IMG/VR virus record: IMGVR_UViG_3300044960_000113
Location: 62,001-126,000 of that record
Source: a virus
DNA length: 64,000 nucleotides
Direction: 5' to 3' (one strand)
Part shown: positions 1-9,042 of the stretch, piece after piece
Position numbering within the stretch: position 1 is the first letter of the stretch
Layout of the letters: each line of letters begins with the position of its first letter
The notes under the pieces: generated by a model
Told to the model about the DNA's origin: nothing
Database searches by the model: none
The model's input: only the letters and a program-made list of their open reading frames with translations
Position numbers and translations under genes: made by a program

Positions 1-570
1 TAAAATTGAAATAACAGCATTCTTAATATCAATTGGGTTATAACCTAAAATTTTACATGCATAACCAGTTCCAACACCTTGAGCACCATTAATTAAAATT
101 GTTGGAAGAATAGGAATATAATATTTAGGTTCAATTCTAACACCATCTTCTTCTTGATATTTAAGAATAATGTCATCTTCTTTTCTAAATAATTTTCTAA
201 AATTTTCAGAAAATTTTGTAAAAACATAACGAGGTGATGCTGATTCTGGACTTAATCTTGACCCAAATTGTCCAGATGGTTCAAATAAATTCATGTTATT
301 TGAACCTGGATAATTTTGAGCCATACCAATGACTGTCGTTTCAAGAGATGCAGTTCCATGATGATATACTGAAACAGCTGCAATATGTGCTGCAATTCGT
401 TCTACTTGGATTTCAGGTGCATTTTCACCTCTATCTAAAAATCCATAAATTGATTTTCTTTGAGAAGGTTTTAAACCATCACAAACCGATGGTATAGAAC
501 GAACACAATCATATAGTGAAAATTGTTTAAATTCATTATTAATGAAATCTTTAACTCTTAATATTTCCAT
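1..570 (-). CDS. 52: DNA topoisomerase II medium subunit (T4 gp52-like), C-terminus outside window
   Basis: DNA breakage-reunion (GyrA/ParC-like) subunit of a T4-type type II topoisomerase. The gene starts at 570 and runs off the left edge, so only the first 190 residues are seen. They include the DGLKPSQRK segment (about 31-39) and the active-site tyrosine in ASPRY at residue 115; T4 gp52 uses Tyr116. An AAAGG ribosome site lies 7 bases before the ATG. It directly follows the large-subunit gene in the same direction, so the two were probably co-transcribed to make one enzyme for fork movement and DNA decatenation. Confidence 0.93.
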   Translation of the reverse strand, partial: MEILRVKDFINNEFKQFSLYDCVRSIPSVCDGLKPSQRKSIYGFLDRGENAPEIQVERIAAHIAAVSVYHHGTASLETTVIGMAQNYPGSNNMNLFEPSGQFGSRLSPESASPRYVFTKFSENFRKLFRKEDDIILKYQEEDGVRIEPKYYIPILPTILINGAQGVGTGYACKILGYNPIDIKNAVISIL

Positions 571-610
571 AATTAAACCTTTATTTTTTTAAGAGAATTA
601 TATTACAAAA

Positions 611-2521
611 TTAAGCTATATTTAGCCATTTTTTCCTATCATCTGCTCTTTGTTTATTAAATGCTAAATCTATAGCATCTGAATCAGATTCATCATCTAT
701 TGACATTTGAACAATATGTTTATCCATATGTTCTAAATATTCGCTAAATTCTTTTGATGTAGATGTACCTAATCCTTTATAATATTTCATTTTATGTTTA
801 ACGTTTGAATTATTAGATAACCAATGGTGATATTCTTCTTCATTATAAAACCATTTTTCCTCTTTCTTCTTACCTTCTATCCATATTTTAATAAGCGGCG
901 TTTTAAAAAATCCTATAACACCCATTTTAAATAATTCTGGCCAAAATGTATAAAATAAGTTTTGAAGAAGTCCTTTAATATGTGAACCATCTAAATCAGC
1001 ATCTGTTGTTGCTAAAATTTTACCAAATCGTAATTGTGCAATTGATGTAACTGGTTCACCAATTTTTAGTCCAGTAATAGTTAATATCTTCTTTATTTCT
1101 TCATTTTCTAAAATTTTTTTTATGTCTTCTTTTGACGTTAAATCACTAACATTAAGTGGTTTACCTTTAAGTGGAAATGACGCAATATATGGATTTTTAC
1201 CACGACCAGACTGAATTGCTGCTGCAGCAGAATCACCTTCACATAATAAAAGAACGCATTTATGTCTATCCCGTTTTTCTAAAGCATCAGAAAATTTTTC
1301 AATTCTTCGAGGATCTGTTTTATCAACTTCTTTATTTAATTTTCTTAACTCAGCCATTTGCTGTGCATGAGCTTTAGCATTAATCCAATCCAATACAGAT
1401 TGAATGATGTGAGATTGAGATAACTTTTTGATTAATTTTTCTGAAACTTCACATTTATCACGAAGATCCTTTGGTAATTCACTAATCAATTTTTCTTTTG
1501 TTTGTGAATCATATTTAGGATTAATGATCGTTGCGTCAACAAAAAGAATAATATGTTGTCTAATTTCTGATGGTTTAACATCTATTTTAAATTTTTTCTT
1601 AAAAAGTGTTCTAAGTTTTTCTGCTATGTCTAATGCAATAAAATCAACATGTGAACCACCAACAGTTGTTTCAGATCCATTAACGAATGATACATGTTGG
1701 AATCCATCATCAGAATGTGCTATACCTATTTTCCATCCAGACGAAAGTTCCTCATATTCATATTCATCTGAATACATTTCAATATAATCTTTAAATGAAT
1801 GTATATGTATACGTTCACCATTAAGATATACTTTAAGGTTTGGATTACATGCTGCAACATCTACAACACGTTTAAGAATTTTGGAATAATTTCCATCATC
1901 TAATGTACATCCTAAACGTTCATAGTCTGGAAGAAATGTTATTTTTGTGTGTGGTTTATCACCATCTCTTACTTTAGGATCTTTTTTTATGTGATTATTT
2001 TCAGAAAAATCTTGACGGAAAAAATGCTTACCATCACATGTTTCAACCCTAAATTCTTTAGAAAAGATATTGACTAATGATGCACCAACACCATTAGTAC
2101 CAACCCATGTGCGATCATCACTATCATCAAAATTAGAACCAGCTTTAAGCTCAGAAAACACCAAAGTTGGAACATACATATTATGTTCCTTATGTATTTC
2201 TACAGGAATTCCGCCATTATCATATACTGAAATTTTACCAGATGATTTATCAATTTCTACTTTGATAACATCAAGTTTTGAACCTTTTCTTTTGCTTTCA
2301 TCAACAGAATTAGAAATAATTTCATCAAATAATTTTTGAAGACCTGGATTCCATGTTACTTCCTTTTTTTCCATCTTCTTTGTTTTTTCGTTATAAATCC
2401 ACGTTTCTGCTGTGTGTGGCTGAGTTGAACCAATATACATTCCTGGGCGAAGTAATACGTGTTCAATATCAGTTAGTTTTTTGAATTTTTCTTCGATTGT
2501 TTTTTCTGTTTTTTTGTTCAT
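611..2521 (-). CDS. 39: DNA topoisomerase II large subunit (gp39+gp60 equivalent, unsplit)
   Basis: ATPase and TOPRIM subunit of the phage type II topoisomerase, 636 aa. Seen in order: GHKL ATP-binding motifs (NSVDES near residue 71, DNGGIP near 102, GTNGVGASL near 142), a transducer region, then TOPRIM motifs LLLCEGDSAAAA (near 425) and DADLDGSH (near 520). In T4 the same protein is divided between genes 39 and 60, whereas here it is one continuous frame. A TATAAT promoter lies 30 bases upstream. Its partner subunit follows immediately downstream. Confidence 0.95.
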   Translation of the reverse strand: MNKKTEKTIEEKFKKLTDIEHVLLRPGMYIGSTQPHTAETWIYNEKTKKMEKKEVTWNPGLQKLFDEIISNSVDESKRKGSKLDVIKVEIDKSSGKISVYDNGGIPVEIHKEHNMYVPTLVFSELKAGSNFDDSDDRTWVGTNGVGASLVNIFSKEFRVETCDGKHFFRQDFSENNHIKKDPKVRDGDKPHTKITFLPDYERLGCTLDDGNYSKILKRVVDVAACNPNLKVYLNGERIHIHSFKDYIEMYSDEYEYEELSSGWKIGIAHSDDGFQHVSFVNGSETTVGGSHVDFIALDIAEKLRTLFKKKFKIDVKPSEIRQHIILFVDATIINPKYDSQTKEKLISELPKDLRDKCEVSEKLIKKLSQSHIIQSVLDWINAKAHAQQMAELRKLNKEVDKTDPRRIEKFSDALEKRDRHKCVLLLCEGDSAAAAIQSGRGKNPYIASFPLKGKPLNVSDLTSKEDIKKILENEEIKKILTITGLKIGEPVTSIAQLRFGKILATTDADLDGSHIKGLLQNLFYTFWPELFKMGVIGFFKTPLIKIWIEGKKKEEKWFYNEEEYHHWLSNNSNVKHKMKYYKGLGTSTSKEFSEYLEHMDKHIVQMSIDDESDSDAIDLAFNKQRADDRKKWLNIA

Positions 2522-2550
2522 AAATTTCCTCTATATAATATGTGATGAAT

Positions 2551-2579
2551 ATTATATACTAATTTTATAGTAAATTAAA
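2551..2579 (-). promoter_or_regulatory. Early-type promoter for the topoisomerase operon
   Basis: On the minus strand: -35 TTTAAT, 17-base spacer, -10 TATAAT. The -10 is perfect and the -35 is weaker than in the other early promoters of this window. Confidence 0.55.
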
Positions 2580-2612
2580 TTGATAAATCCTAAATTGATT
2601 TATTAAAAGAAT

Positions 2613-3338
2613 TTAATTCATAAACATACCACCATTAACATGGATAGTAGTTCCTGTTATATATCCCGAATTTTCACTTGCTAAAAATAAAGCAGCATTT
2701 GCGACATCTTCGGGTTGGCCTATTCGTTGAATTGGAAGTTTTTTTATGTCTTCTTCATTATTTGGTAAATTTTTAGTCATGTCTGTTTCTATTAATCCTG
2801 GAGCTATACAATTAACTGTGATATTATACCGCCCTAATTCGCTTGCCAATCCATGTGTTAAACCAATTAATCCAGCCTTTGATGCCATATAATTAGAATG
2901 ACCAACTTGACTTCTAAAAGCAGATACAGATGATATATTAATTATTCTTCCATATTTTTGTTTCATCATTTCTATAGCAACAAACTTTGTTAACTTAAAA
3001 ATGCTTTTTAAATTAGTATTAATGACAGCATCCCAATCATCATCAGACATTCTAAATAATATTTTATCTCTAGTTATTCCTGCATTATTAATTAATACAG
3101 AAATTGGTGATTTTATACTATTTATGACTTCTTTATATGTATCATATTTTGTAACATCTAATGTAATACCATATCCACCATAATCTTTTAAAAATTTAGA
3201 TATATTGTTTGCTCCTTCTTCTGTTGTTGATGTCCCATAAACCGTATAATTATTTTTAGCAAAGAGAATAGCGATTGCCTTACCAATACCACGTGAAGCT
3301 CCTGTTATTAATACTGTCTTTTTTGAAATACTATCCAT
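2613..3338 (-). CDS. fabG: Short-chain dehydrogenase, FabG-like 3-oxoacyl-ACP reductase
   Basis: NADP-dependent SDR fold reductase, 241 aa, the normal FabG length. Visible: the nucleotide loop TGASRGIG at 12-19, NNAG at 84-87, catalytic Asn109, Ser137, Tyr150 and Lys154, and a C-terminal TG-IHVNGG. The sequence resembles FabG closely enough that reduction of a 3-oxoacyl-ACP is the best guess, but SDRs are broad and a sugar or polyketide-like substrate is possible. A ketoacyl synthase gene lies far away at 60.8-62.0 kb. No acyl carrier protein gene was seen in the window. Confidence 0.88.
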   Translation of the reverse strand: MDSISKKTVLITGASRGIGKAIAILFAKNNYTVYGTSTTEEGANNISKFLKDYGGYGITLDVTKYDTYKEVINSIKSPISVLINNAGITRDKILFRMSDDDWDAVINTNLKSIFKLTKFVAIEMMKQKYGRIINISSVSAFRSQVGHSNYMASKAGLIGLTHGLASELGRYNITVNCIAPGLIETDMTKNLPNNEEDIKKLPIQRIGQPEDVANAALFLASENSGYITGTTIHVNGGMFMN

Positions 3339-3419
3339 TTGATTTAAAATTCATTATTTTATCTTTTATATTTTAAATAAATAAACATACATTATTCATA
3401 TTTTTTTTCTATTTATATT

Positions 3420-5099
3420 ATGGCAAATGTTATTCTTTTAGGCGACTGCGCAGGTTTAGATTTTGTAGATAAACAATTTGAATTTAGATATTTTATAAAA
3501 AATTCTGCTTTACTTAGATTGAGTCATTTTTTAAGACGTTATGGTCATACAGTATTCCAAGTTCACCATTTTACATCATTTACATCTGACGAACTTATTA
3601 AATTATTAACACCACATTTAACAGATAATACTAAAATATTAGGGCTATCATCATCTTTTATTTCTGCTGTAAAAATACTAAATAAAAACACAATTGGACA
3701 ATATTTAGGAACAAATATTATACCACTTTTTAAGAAAAGTGATTTAGATAGAATAATAAACTTGTTGTCTTTTGTAAAATTAAATTATCCACATATAAAA
3801 ATTGTTATTGGTGGACATAATATTTTTAAGCAAAGATTTAATAAAAATAAAGAAATTGAAAGATTATCATTAGATATTTTAAACAAGTATGTTGATTATT
3901 TTATACAAGGTGAAGGTGAAGCCGCATTATTAAAAATAATAAATAATGAACATATTAATGTTTTAAACATAAATGGTTTTAATATAATAAATGGTAATTC
4001 TTTTAAGAATAATGATTTTTCTGAAATAGCAAATGCACCAATTGAAAAAATAGACGGTATATCATTTGGTGAATCATTATCGACAGAATTGGGACATGGT
4101 TGTATTTTTGATTGTGAGTTTTGTTCAGGTCGAATAACAGGGAAAAACAAAGATGATTTTATGCGGTCATATGAAAGTTTATATACCGAATTAACATACA
4201 ATTATAAAACATTTGGAACAAAATTTTATCTATTTTTAGATGATATTATTAATGATAATTCAACAAAATTAGAATGGTTAATAAAAATACGAAAAGAAAC
4301 AAATATCGATATAACATGGACATGTTATACAAGATTAGATCTAATTAAATCACCAGAAGAAGCACAGATGTTTTTAGATGCTGGATGCTTAGGAGTATAT
4401 TTTGGCATTGAATCTATAAATGAAGAGACTGGACCTTCAATTGGTAAGATTACAAATAGAGAAAAAGTAATTTCACAGTTGAAAATGTGCAGACAAGTAT
4501 GGGGTGATAATATTTTAATTAAAGCATCATTTATTGCTGGTTTACCAAAAGAAACACAAACAGATTTTGTTAATAACTTAAATTATATTATTAATACAAC
4601 TGAAGGACAATATTTGATAGACAGAATTTCCATTACACCATTATTTATTCATACATATAAAAAAGGTAAATTTACGAAACAACGAAATTATCCTTTTGCT
4701 CAATATAAATTAGACGAATATATTGACGAAAATTATATAGGAATTCAAAATTGGGTTAGTCCATGGGGTACTCGTGAACAATTTTTTAATTTAATTGGTC
4801 AGGTTTCTTCTAAAATTCCCGAACAAGTTAATATGGCTCATCCATTTTATTTTCCTATGTATGAAACATTAGGATTAAATATTAGACAGATGATTAAATC
4901 TGTTAGGAATAGAACATTTACTCATGCTATAACATCAATGCAGTTATTACCATTAATACATAATAAGATTAAAGAATATAAACAGCATATGTTTACAATC
5001 ACAAATGACGATGTTGAAAAATATCATTTAAAATTTTGGGAAACATTTCCAATAATTAAAAAAGATGATAGAAAATATTTTGAATTAATACAAATATAA
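3420..5099 (+). CDS. B12-binding-type radical SAM protein
   Basis: 559 aa. The first ~200 residues look like the Rossmann-type cobalamin-binding domain common before radical SAM cores (LGLSSS, IVIGGHN, FIQGEGE). The radical SAM cluster motif CxxxCxxC is Cys228, Cys232, Cys235 in HGCIFDCEFC. The core continues with a DD-I strand, a YFGIES motif and AGLPKET. The cluster would bind a [4Fe-4S] and cleave S-adenosylmethionine; the substrate is unknown. It is the only plus-strand gene in the first 26 kb, and lies head to head with the FabG-like gene. A weak late-promoter-like TTTAAATA sits about 41 bases before the ATG. Confidence 0.85.
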   Translation: MANVILLGDCAGLDFVDKQFEFRYFIKNSALLRLSHFLRRYGHTVFQVHHFTSFTSDELIKLLTPHLTDNTKILGLSSSFISAVKILNKNTIGQYLGTNIIPLFKKSDLDRIINLLSFVKLNYPHIKIVIGGHNIFKQRFNKNKEIERLSLDILNKYVDYFIQGEGEAALLKIINNEHINVLNINGFNIINGNSFKNNDFSEIANAPIEKIDGISFGESLSTELGHGCIFDCEFCSGRITGKNKDDFMRSYESLYTELTYNYKTFGTKFYLFLDDIINDNSTKLEWLIKIRKETNIDITWTCYTRLDLIKSPEEAQMFLDAGCLGVYFGIESINEETGPSIGKITNREKVISQLKMCRQVWGDNILIKASFIAGLPKETQTDFVNNLNYIINTTEGQYLIDRISITPLFIHTYKKGKFTKQRNYPFAQYKLDEYIDENYIGIQNWVSPWGTREQFFNLIGQVSSKIPEQVNMAHPFYFPMYETLGLNIRQMIKSVRNRTFTHAITSMQLLPLIHNKIKEYKQHMFTITNDDVEKYHLKFWETFPIIKKDDRKYFELIQI

Positions 5100-5102
5100 A
5101 AA

Positions 5103-5318
5103 TTATAAATTTTCTCCATTAAATATTTCATCTTGGCATCGTTGACACCAACCAGATATTTCATATTCCTTTTTTGATAATTCATCTTTAAATGTTGTTA
5201 TTGGTTGTTTACAATCAATACAAATTTCATTTTCATGCGCTTCTTGTATAGTAATTCCTAAAAAATAATTATCAAACTTATCTATAATTTCTTGTAATTC
5301 ATTATTTCTCGACGTCAT
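5103..5318 (-). CDS. Small CxxC zinc-finger protein
   Basis: 71 aa from the ATG at 5318, chosen because an AGGAG site lies 7 bases upstream; a longer in-frame start at 5348 has no such support. Two Cys pairs (CIDCKQ and CQRCQ) are spaced like a treble-clef or DksA-type zinc finger. It follows the UDG-like gene with almost no gap. Function unknown. Confidence 0.7.
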   Translation of the reverse strand: MTSRNNELQEIIDKFDNYFLGITIQEAHENEICIDCKQPITTFKDELSKKEYEISGWCQRCQDEIFNGENL

Positions 5319-5320
5319 TT

Positions 5321-5974
5321 TTATTCTCCTAAAAACATTTGTTTCCATTTATTATATTTAAGATCCGAATATGCTCTAAGAAGATATGCTGGATGCCATA
5401 TATTTCTATATTTAATGTTCTTTTCTCTAGAAGAAAAATAATAAACTATTCTTGAATATTCATTATATGAACCAAGAAAAATAATTTTAACATTTGGAAA
5501 TATATCAATAAAAAATTCTAATTCTGTTATTATATCTCCAAATTTCATATCATGATTTTTATAAACATTTGTGAAATATGGATATATTTTAATGTCAAAT
5601 AAAAGTTTATGTAATAATTTTGATGATGGACCTATAAGCCATGACGTTTCATATTTAGAAAGATGTTGATAAAAATGACCTGGTTTAAAACCACAAACAA
5701 TATGTGATAAATCAGAAAATAAATTACCCCTTGGCGGGGTAAATTCGTTATAATAATTTAATTTTGAATAGACGTATCTATTGTATTCTTTTACTATTTC
5801 TCTTTCGTCTGTTGTAAATCCTGGATATTGGATATATTTTTCATTTGTTGTTTCAGAAACAACAAACGTATTCTTGCACCTTGCAATCCCGTGCCATTCT
5901 TCTTCTTTGATTTTTCCGAGATTATATTCTTTTTGGTAATAAATTTGTTCATTTTTTATTTCTTTTATTTGCAT
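5321..5974 (-). CDS. Uracil-DNA-glycosylase-superfamily-like protein
   Basis: 217 aa. It has a GFKPG motif in place of the usual GxxPG, a following segment ending YPYFTNVYK (compare the TNV strand of family 4 enzymes), and a C-terminal WHPAYLLR motif with His near 194. This is the three-motif pattern of the UDG superfamily, probably closest to family 4/5-like members. It would remove a base from DNA. In a phage that appears to use hydroxymethylcytosine, the substrate may not be uracil. Assignment rests on motifs only. Confidence 0.6.
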   Translation of the reverse strand: MQIKEIKNEQIYYQKEYNLGKIKEEEWHGIARCKNTFVVSETTNEKYIQYPGFTTDEREIVKEYNRYVYSKLNYYNEFTPPRGNLFSDLSHIVCGFKPGHFYQHLSKYETSWLIGPSSKLLHKLLFDIKIYPYFTNVYKNHDMKFGDIITELEFFIDIFPNVKIIFLGSYNEYSRIVYYFSSREKNIKYRNIWHPAYLLRAYSDLKYNKWKQMFLGE

Positions 5975-6171
5975 TTTTTATCGTCGATTTGCCAATCTTT
6001 AGAAAGTTGAGTTACATTACCAGTAAAAACAGCTTCTTCTGTAAAATCTGAAATTTCAGCTAATGCCTCTTCAAGAGTATTACCAATAGCATAAACTTTT
6101 TCTTGTTGTGGTTTAGAATTCTTTTTTGCGCTTTTAATAAATGCATCAAATTCAAATAACATTTTAGTCAT
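5965..6171 (-). CDS. Small conserved-looking acidic protein
   Basis: 68 aa, not recognised. AGAGGAAA lies just before the ATG and the 3' end overlaps the UDG-like gene by 10 bases, so it belongs to the same operon. The middle (GNTLEEALAEI) resembles small phage proteins with a helical EALAE segment. Confidence 0.6.
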   Translation of the reverse strand: MTKMLFEFDAFIKSAKKNSKPQQEKVYAIGNTLEEALAEISDFTEEAVFTGNVTQLSKDWQIDDKKCK

Positions 6172-6185
6172 AATGGTTTCCTCTA

Positions 6186-6779
6186 TTATTTCTCCATGTT
6201 ATCAATAATCTGTTTAATTACTGCTATAGTGTTAATAATACTTAAATTATTTTTGTTTTTCTTAAGTGCTTTATTTAACCTATCTTTTGTAATCAAATGT
6301 GGAGTTTTCTTGATAATTTCAGCAATTAAAGCATCAGCTTGACTTCCTTTTTCATTATTACATTTTACACACATAATCTGAGAATTATCAAAATGATCTG
6401 AACCACCTAATGCTCTTGGTATCTTGTGGTCCCACGTAAGAAGAACCTCTTTACCATTAGCCAATGTTGCATATGGTGCTAAGTAAAAAGCACCAGTAAT
6501 ATCATATCTTGCACGCTCAATATGAAAGTGAGAAAGTTCTGCTGAACAACATACACATTTATGCTTTCCATTTAAAATCAGTGTAAGTCGTTTTGACGAT
6601 GTCGTGATTTTTGAACCATAAACAGTATATGATTTTGAAATAATTTTTAATCCATCTTCTTTATTAATATATTCTTTTATTCTAAAATAGGATGATGTGT
6701 AACATCCGTCCCTATCCCACCATTTAGTATTATTGTACTGTTTAACGGTAGGAAAATTATTAAGATTGAGTTGATGCAT
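6186..6779 (-). CDS. HNH endonuclease
   Basis: 197 aa. A CCxC-type first zinc pair (KHKCVCC), then TWDHKIPRALGGSDH and a CVKCNNEKGS pair form the HNH/zinc core (about 83-143). Free-standing HNH genes in T4-like phages are usually homing endonucleases, or nucleases linked to packaging or host DNA breakdown. Nothing nearby decides which. It heads the operon containing the UDG-like gene, with an early promoter about 77 bases upstream. Confidence 0.8.
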   Translation of the reverse strand: MHQLNLNNFPTVKQYNNTKWWDRDGCYTSSYFRIKEYINKEDGLKIISKSYTVYGSKITTSSKRLTLILNGKHKCVCCSAELSHFHIERARYDITGAFYLAPYATLANGKEVLLTWDHKIPRALGGSDHFDNSQIMCVKCNNEKGSQADALIAEIIKKTPHLITKDRLNKALKKNKNNLSIINTIAVIKQIIDNMEK

Positions 6780-6855
6780 TTTATAATTATTAATTGTTAA
6801 AGACTTTAACAGTTCAACTATTAATGTTGGGAATTTTCTTAACTATCATATGAAT

Positions 6856-6884
6856 ATTATATCAAATCTTTAGAAAAAAATACA
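6856..6884 (-). promoter_or_regulatory. Early-type promoter upstream of HNH operon
   Basis: Minus strand: -35 TGTATT, 17-base spacer, -10 TATAAT preceded by TTGA. Confidence 0.55.
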
Positions 6885-6890
6885 CACATT

Positions 6891-7018
6891 TTAATAGACA
6901 TTTAGATCAATATGTTTATACACTATGATCTGATCGGGCTATCCTGGTGCATCTGGTATGCATTTTAACCTAAGTGATTGATTTATATAAAATCTAAGTT
7001 GTTGATTTTAAATGAAAA
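6891..7018. repeat. Spacer with degenerate copy of the hairpin repeat and TTGATTT motifs
   Basis: No gene seen. Segments (ATCTGATCGGGC, TGGTGCATCTGGTATGCAT) resemble the 3' part of the two long spacer repeats at 7611 and 8886, and two GTTGATTT/GATTGATTT motifs follow. This may be a diverged third copy. Confidence 0.35.
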
Positions 7019-7045
7019 TTGGGTGATACTCTGAGTATCACCCCA
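7019..7045 (-). terminator. Rho-independent-like terminator after the Lys/Ala-rich gene
   Basis: GGGTGATACT and AGTATCACCC form a 10-bp stem with a 3-base loop, followed on the minus strand by a T-rich stretch (AATTTTCATTT). Confidence 0.7.
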
Positions 7046-7068
7046 ATCAAAGTTTTACATCAACATTT

Positions 7069-7503
7069 TTACTGCATTTTGATGATTGTAACAGGGCCAG
7101 GTTTGCGATAAGCTTTCAGCTTTTTCACACCAATTAGAGGTTCATTTTTTAATTTGGCTAGTTCAGCCTTAAGAGCTTCACGTTTTGCCTTTTTTTCTGC
7201 CCTGATAGCAGCACGTTCGGCTTTTTCTTTTGCTAGAGCCTCTTTCTTTTCGGCTCGAGCTTTTGCTTTTGCTTCTTTTGCGGCTGCCCGTTCAGCTTTT
7301 TTAGCAGCACGTTCAGCAGCTTTTGCTTCTTTCTTTTCGGCTCTAGCTTTCGCTTTTGCCTCTTTTGCAATTTTTCGTTCTTCGGCTTTTTCGGCTTTAA
7401 CTGCTTCGCGGAGAGCTTTGATTTCGGCTCGTGCACGTTTCACAGTCTCAATAGCGGTTTTCATTTCAGCTTTCACTTTTTCCATTTTTTCAGTAGCTTT
7501 CAT
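7069..7503 (-). CDS. Lys/Ala/Glu-rich coiled-coil, histone-H1-like protein
   Basis: 144 aa. Residues ~25-120 are an almost pure K/A/E/R heptad-like stretch with repeated AKARAEKKEA units, followed by a short C-terminal tail with prolines. GGAG lies 7 bases before the ATG, and the gene has its own early promoter and terminator. Composition resembles bacterial histone-H1-like or TolA-like proteins, so DNA or RNA coating is a guess. Base composition is GC-richer than its neighbours because of Ala codons. No enzymatic motif. Confidence 0.75.
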   Translation of the reverse strand: MKATEKMEKVKAEMKTAIETVKRARAEIKALREAVKAEKAEERKIAKEAKAKARAEKKEAKAAERAAKKAERAAAKEAKAKARAEKKEALAKEKAERAAIRAEKKAKREALKAELAKLKNEPLIGVKKLKAYRKPGPVTIIKMQ

Positions 7504-7557
7504 CTGTAATCTCCATGTTGTTAAAAAAATTAATCTGATTTATTCAGATTATGAGAA

Positions 7558-7586
7558 ATTATAACATATTTCTATTAAAAAGTATA
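7558..7586 (-). promoter_or_regulatory. Early-type promoter for the Lys/Ala-rich gene
   Basis: Minus strand: -35 TATACT, 17-base spacer ending TATGT, -10 TATAAT. Confidence 0.65.
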
Positions 7587-7610
7587 CATTTTTAAAAAAT
7601 TATATGATTT

Positions 7611-7768
7611 TAATAACGTATTGATTTATATAAGATATTTTATATGTTATTGATTTTATTACAAAAACCTGGGTGAACCAGAAGTTAATCATGTATAATC
7701 TATATTATAGAAACTGATCGGTTCACCCAGATGCATCCAGATAACATATTTCTATAAGTTATTGATTT
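7611..7768. repeat. Long spacer repeat, copy 1
   Basis: About 157 bases nearly matching 8886-9042. Contains TTATTGATTT motifs at both ends and an inverted repeat, TGGGTGAACC ... GGTTCACCC, around an AT-rich loop. Lies between two genes, holds no frame of its own, and lacks any obvious transposase. Confidence 0.85.
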
Positions 7769-7827
7769 CTTTATATTTTATTAAAATGTAAGTTATTGAT
7801 TTTATTATAAATTTTAAAAATCAATAA

Positions 7828-8793
7828 TTACATAGTAATGATATAAAGAGCAAGTTTTTCCCAATCTTTTATTGCTGCCCTAATCTTTACAACTGAGATC
7901 AACGTACGAAGATTTAGTTCTTTACATTCAGATGCATGCTTTTCTAGAAAATTTAATGCATCTTTTTTAATATTAAACGAAAATTCTTGCATAAATTCTT
8001 CACTACAAATAATTTTTTCCATTCTCTTAATCTTTTGTTTATCTGTCATATGAAGATCTACACAAATACTTCTTGATCTAATTGCCTGATCAATCTTCAT
8101 AAGAGGCTGATTACTGATAAAAATTACACTACCAGTAAACCTAAAGGAACGAGGTAACCCATCATCTTTAATAGGTTCAGCATTCCAATTGATCCATCTT
8201 TCATCATATGAATCAAGAGCGCTTTTTAAAATCATTAGAGCTGTTGTATCTTTCAATACGTTATCACAGTCATCGAAGATAACCAACTTATTACGGTTTT
8301 CAAAAAGTGTACGATACAATCCTTTTGCAGTTGAAAAACCTTTGACAACCGTATAGTCACCCTTTTTCATCCAAACTTCTTCGTCTGTTTCATCATCAGT
8401 TGTATTAGTTAAAAAGTCACGAGTATCTTTAAGACCCGAATTCTTAAGTGTTTGTATAACAGTAAACGTTTTGCCTAATCCTCCTTCACCAGTAATAATC
8501 ATGCTAGGAATGTTTTTATTAGCAATCATTGTTACAAGATTTTCAACGAAAGAAAATCTTTCATTGATATCAAAATGCTCAAAATGAGCTTCTTTAATGT
8601 TTTTATATTGAAGATCTACATTTGAAAATTCGATTGTATTTACGCCTAATTTCTTAGCTTTATTAGAACGACCACTTAGAATTGCTTCTTCAACATACTG
8701 TTTAGAAGCAGATGAAACAAGTTTTACACCTTGAAAAGTTGCAATCCATTTATTAGTTGAAGTATCAAATTCTACTTTTGCTGTCCTAGTCAT
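7828..8793 (-). CDS. AAA-type ATPase
   Basis: 321 aa. An N-terminal ~85-residue domain, then Walker A GEGGLGKT (~103-110), Walker B LVIFDDCD (~171), a sensor-like SVIFISNQ (~227) and an arginine-rich AIRSRS segment typical of AAA modules. The family is known from other phages with unknown target; a DNA-processing or protein-remodelling role is likely. It stands alone between the two long spacer repeats, with its own early promoter. Confidence 0.75.
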   Translation of the reverse strand: MTRTAKVEFDTSTNKWIATFQGVKLVSSASKQYVEEAILSGRSNKAKKLGVNTIEFSNVDLQYKNIKEAHFEHFDINERFSFVENLVTMIANKNIPSMIITGEGGLGKTFTVIQTLKNSGLKDTRDFLTNTTDDETDEEVWMKKGDYTVVKGFSTAKGLYRTLFENRNKLVIFDDCDNVLKDTTALMILKSALDSYDERWINWNAEPIKDDGLPRSFRFTGSVIFISNQPLMKIDQAIRSRSICVDLHMTDKQKIKRMEKIICSEEFMQEFSFNIKKDALNFLEKHASECKELNLRTLISVVKIRAAIKDWEKLALYIITM

Positions 8794-8831
8794 CTGAATT
8801 TCACCTTTGTTAATAAAAAATTATGTGTGTA

Positions 8832-8860
8832 ATTTTATAATAGTTTTTTAGAAATGTAAA
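8832..8860 (-). promoter_or_regulatory. Early-type promoter for the AAA ATPase gene
   Basis: Minus strand: -35 TTTACA, 17-base spacer, -10 TAAAAT. Confidence 0.55.
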
Positions 8861-8885
8861 TATATTGGTAAAATAAAATAGTTTC

Positions 8886-9042
8886 TAATAATGTATTGAT
8901 TTATATAGATATTTTATATGTTATTGATTTTATTACAAAAACCCGGGTGGACCAGAAGTTAATCATGTATAAATCATATTACAGAAACTGATCGGTTCAC
9001 CCAGATGCATCCAGATAACATATTTCTATAAGTTATTGATTT
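8886..9042. repeat. Long spacer repeat, copy 2
   Basis: Near-identical to 7611-7768. The left arm of the hairpin is GGGTGGACC here versus GGGTGAACC in copy 1, while the right arm GGTTCACCC is unchanged, so one pair is weakened. Flanked by TTATTGATTT motifs. No coding frame seen in 8861-9171. Confidence 0.85.

Noticed and set aside
1171-2339. Plus-strand open frames opposite the topoisomerase gene
   Set aside because: They are antisense shadows of the well-supported gene, with no ribosome site or recognisable product.
7154-7564. 136-residue plus-strand frame, Ala/Phe/Ser-rich, opposite the Lys/Ala gene
   Set aside because: Exact antisense of a K/A/E repeat always reads as A/F/S; the minus-strand gene has promoter, ribosome site and terminator.
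7611-9042. CRISPR array or insertion sequence from the two long repeats
   Set aside because: Only two copies, 1.3 kb apart with a gene between, no regular spacers, no transposase or target duplications.
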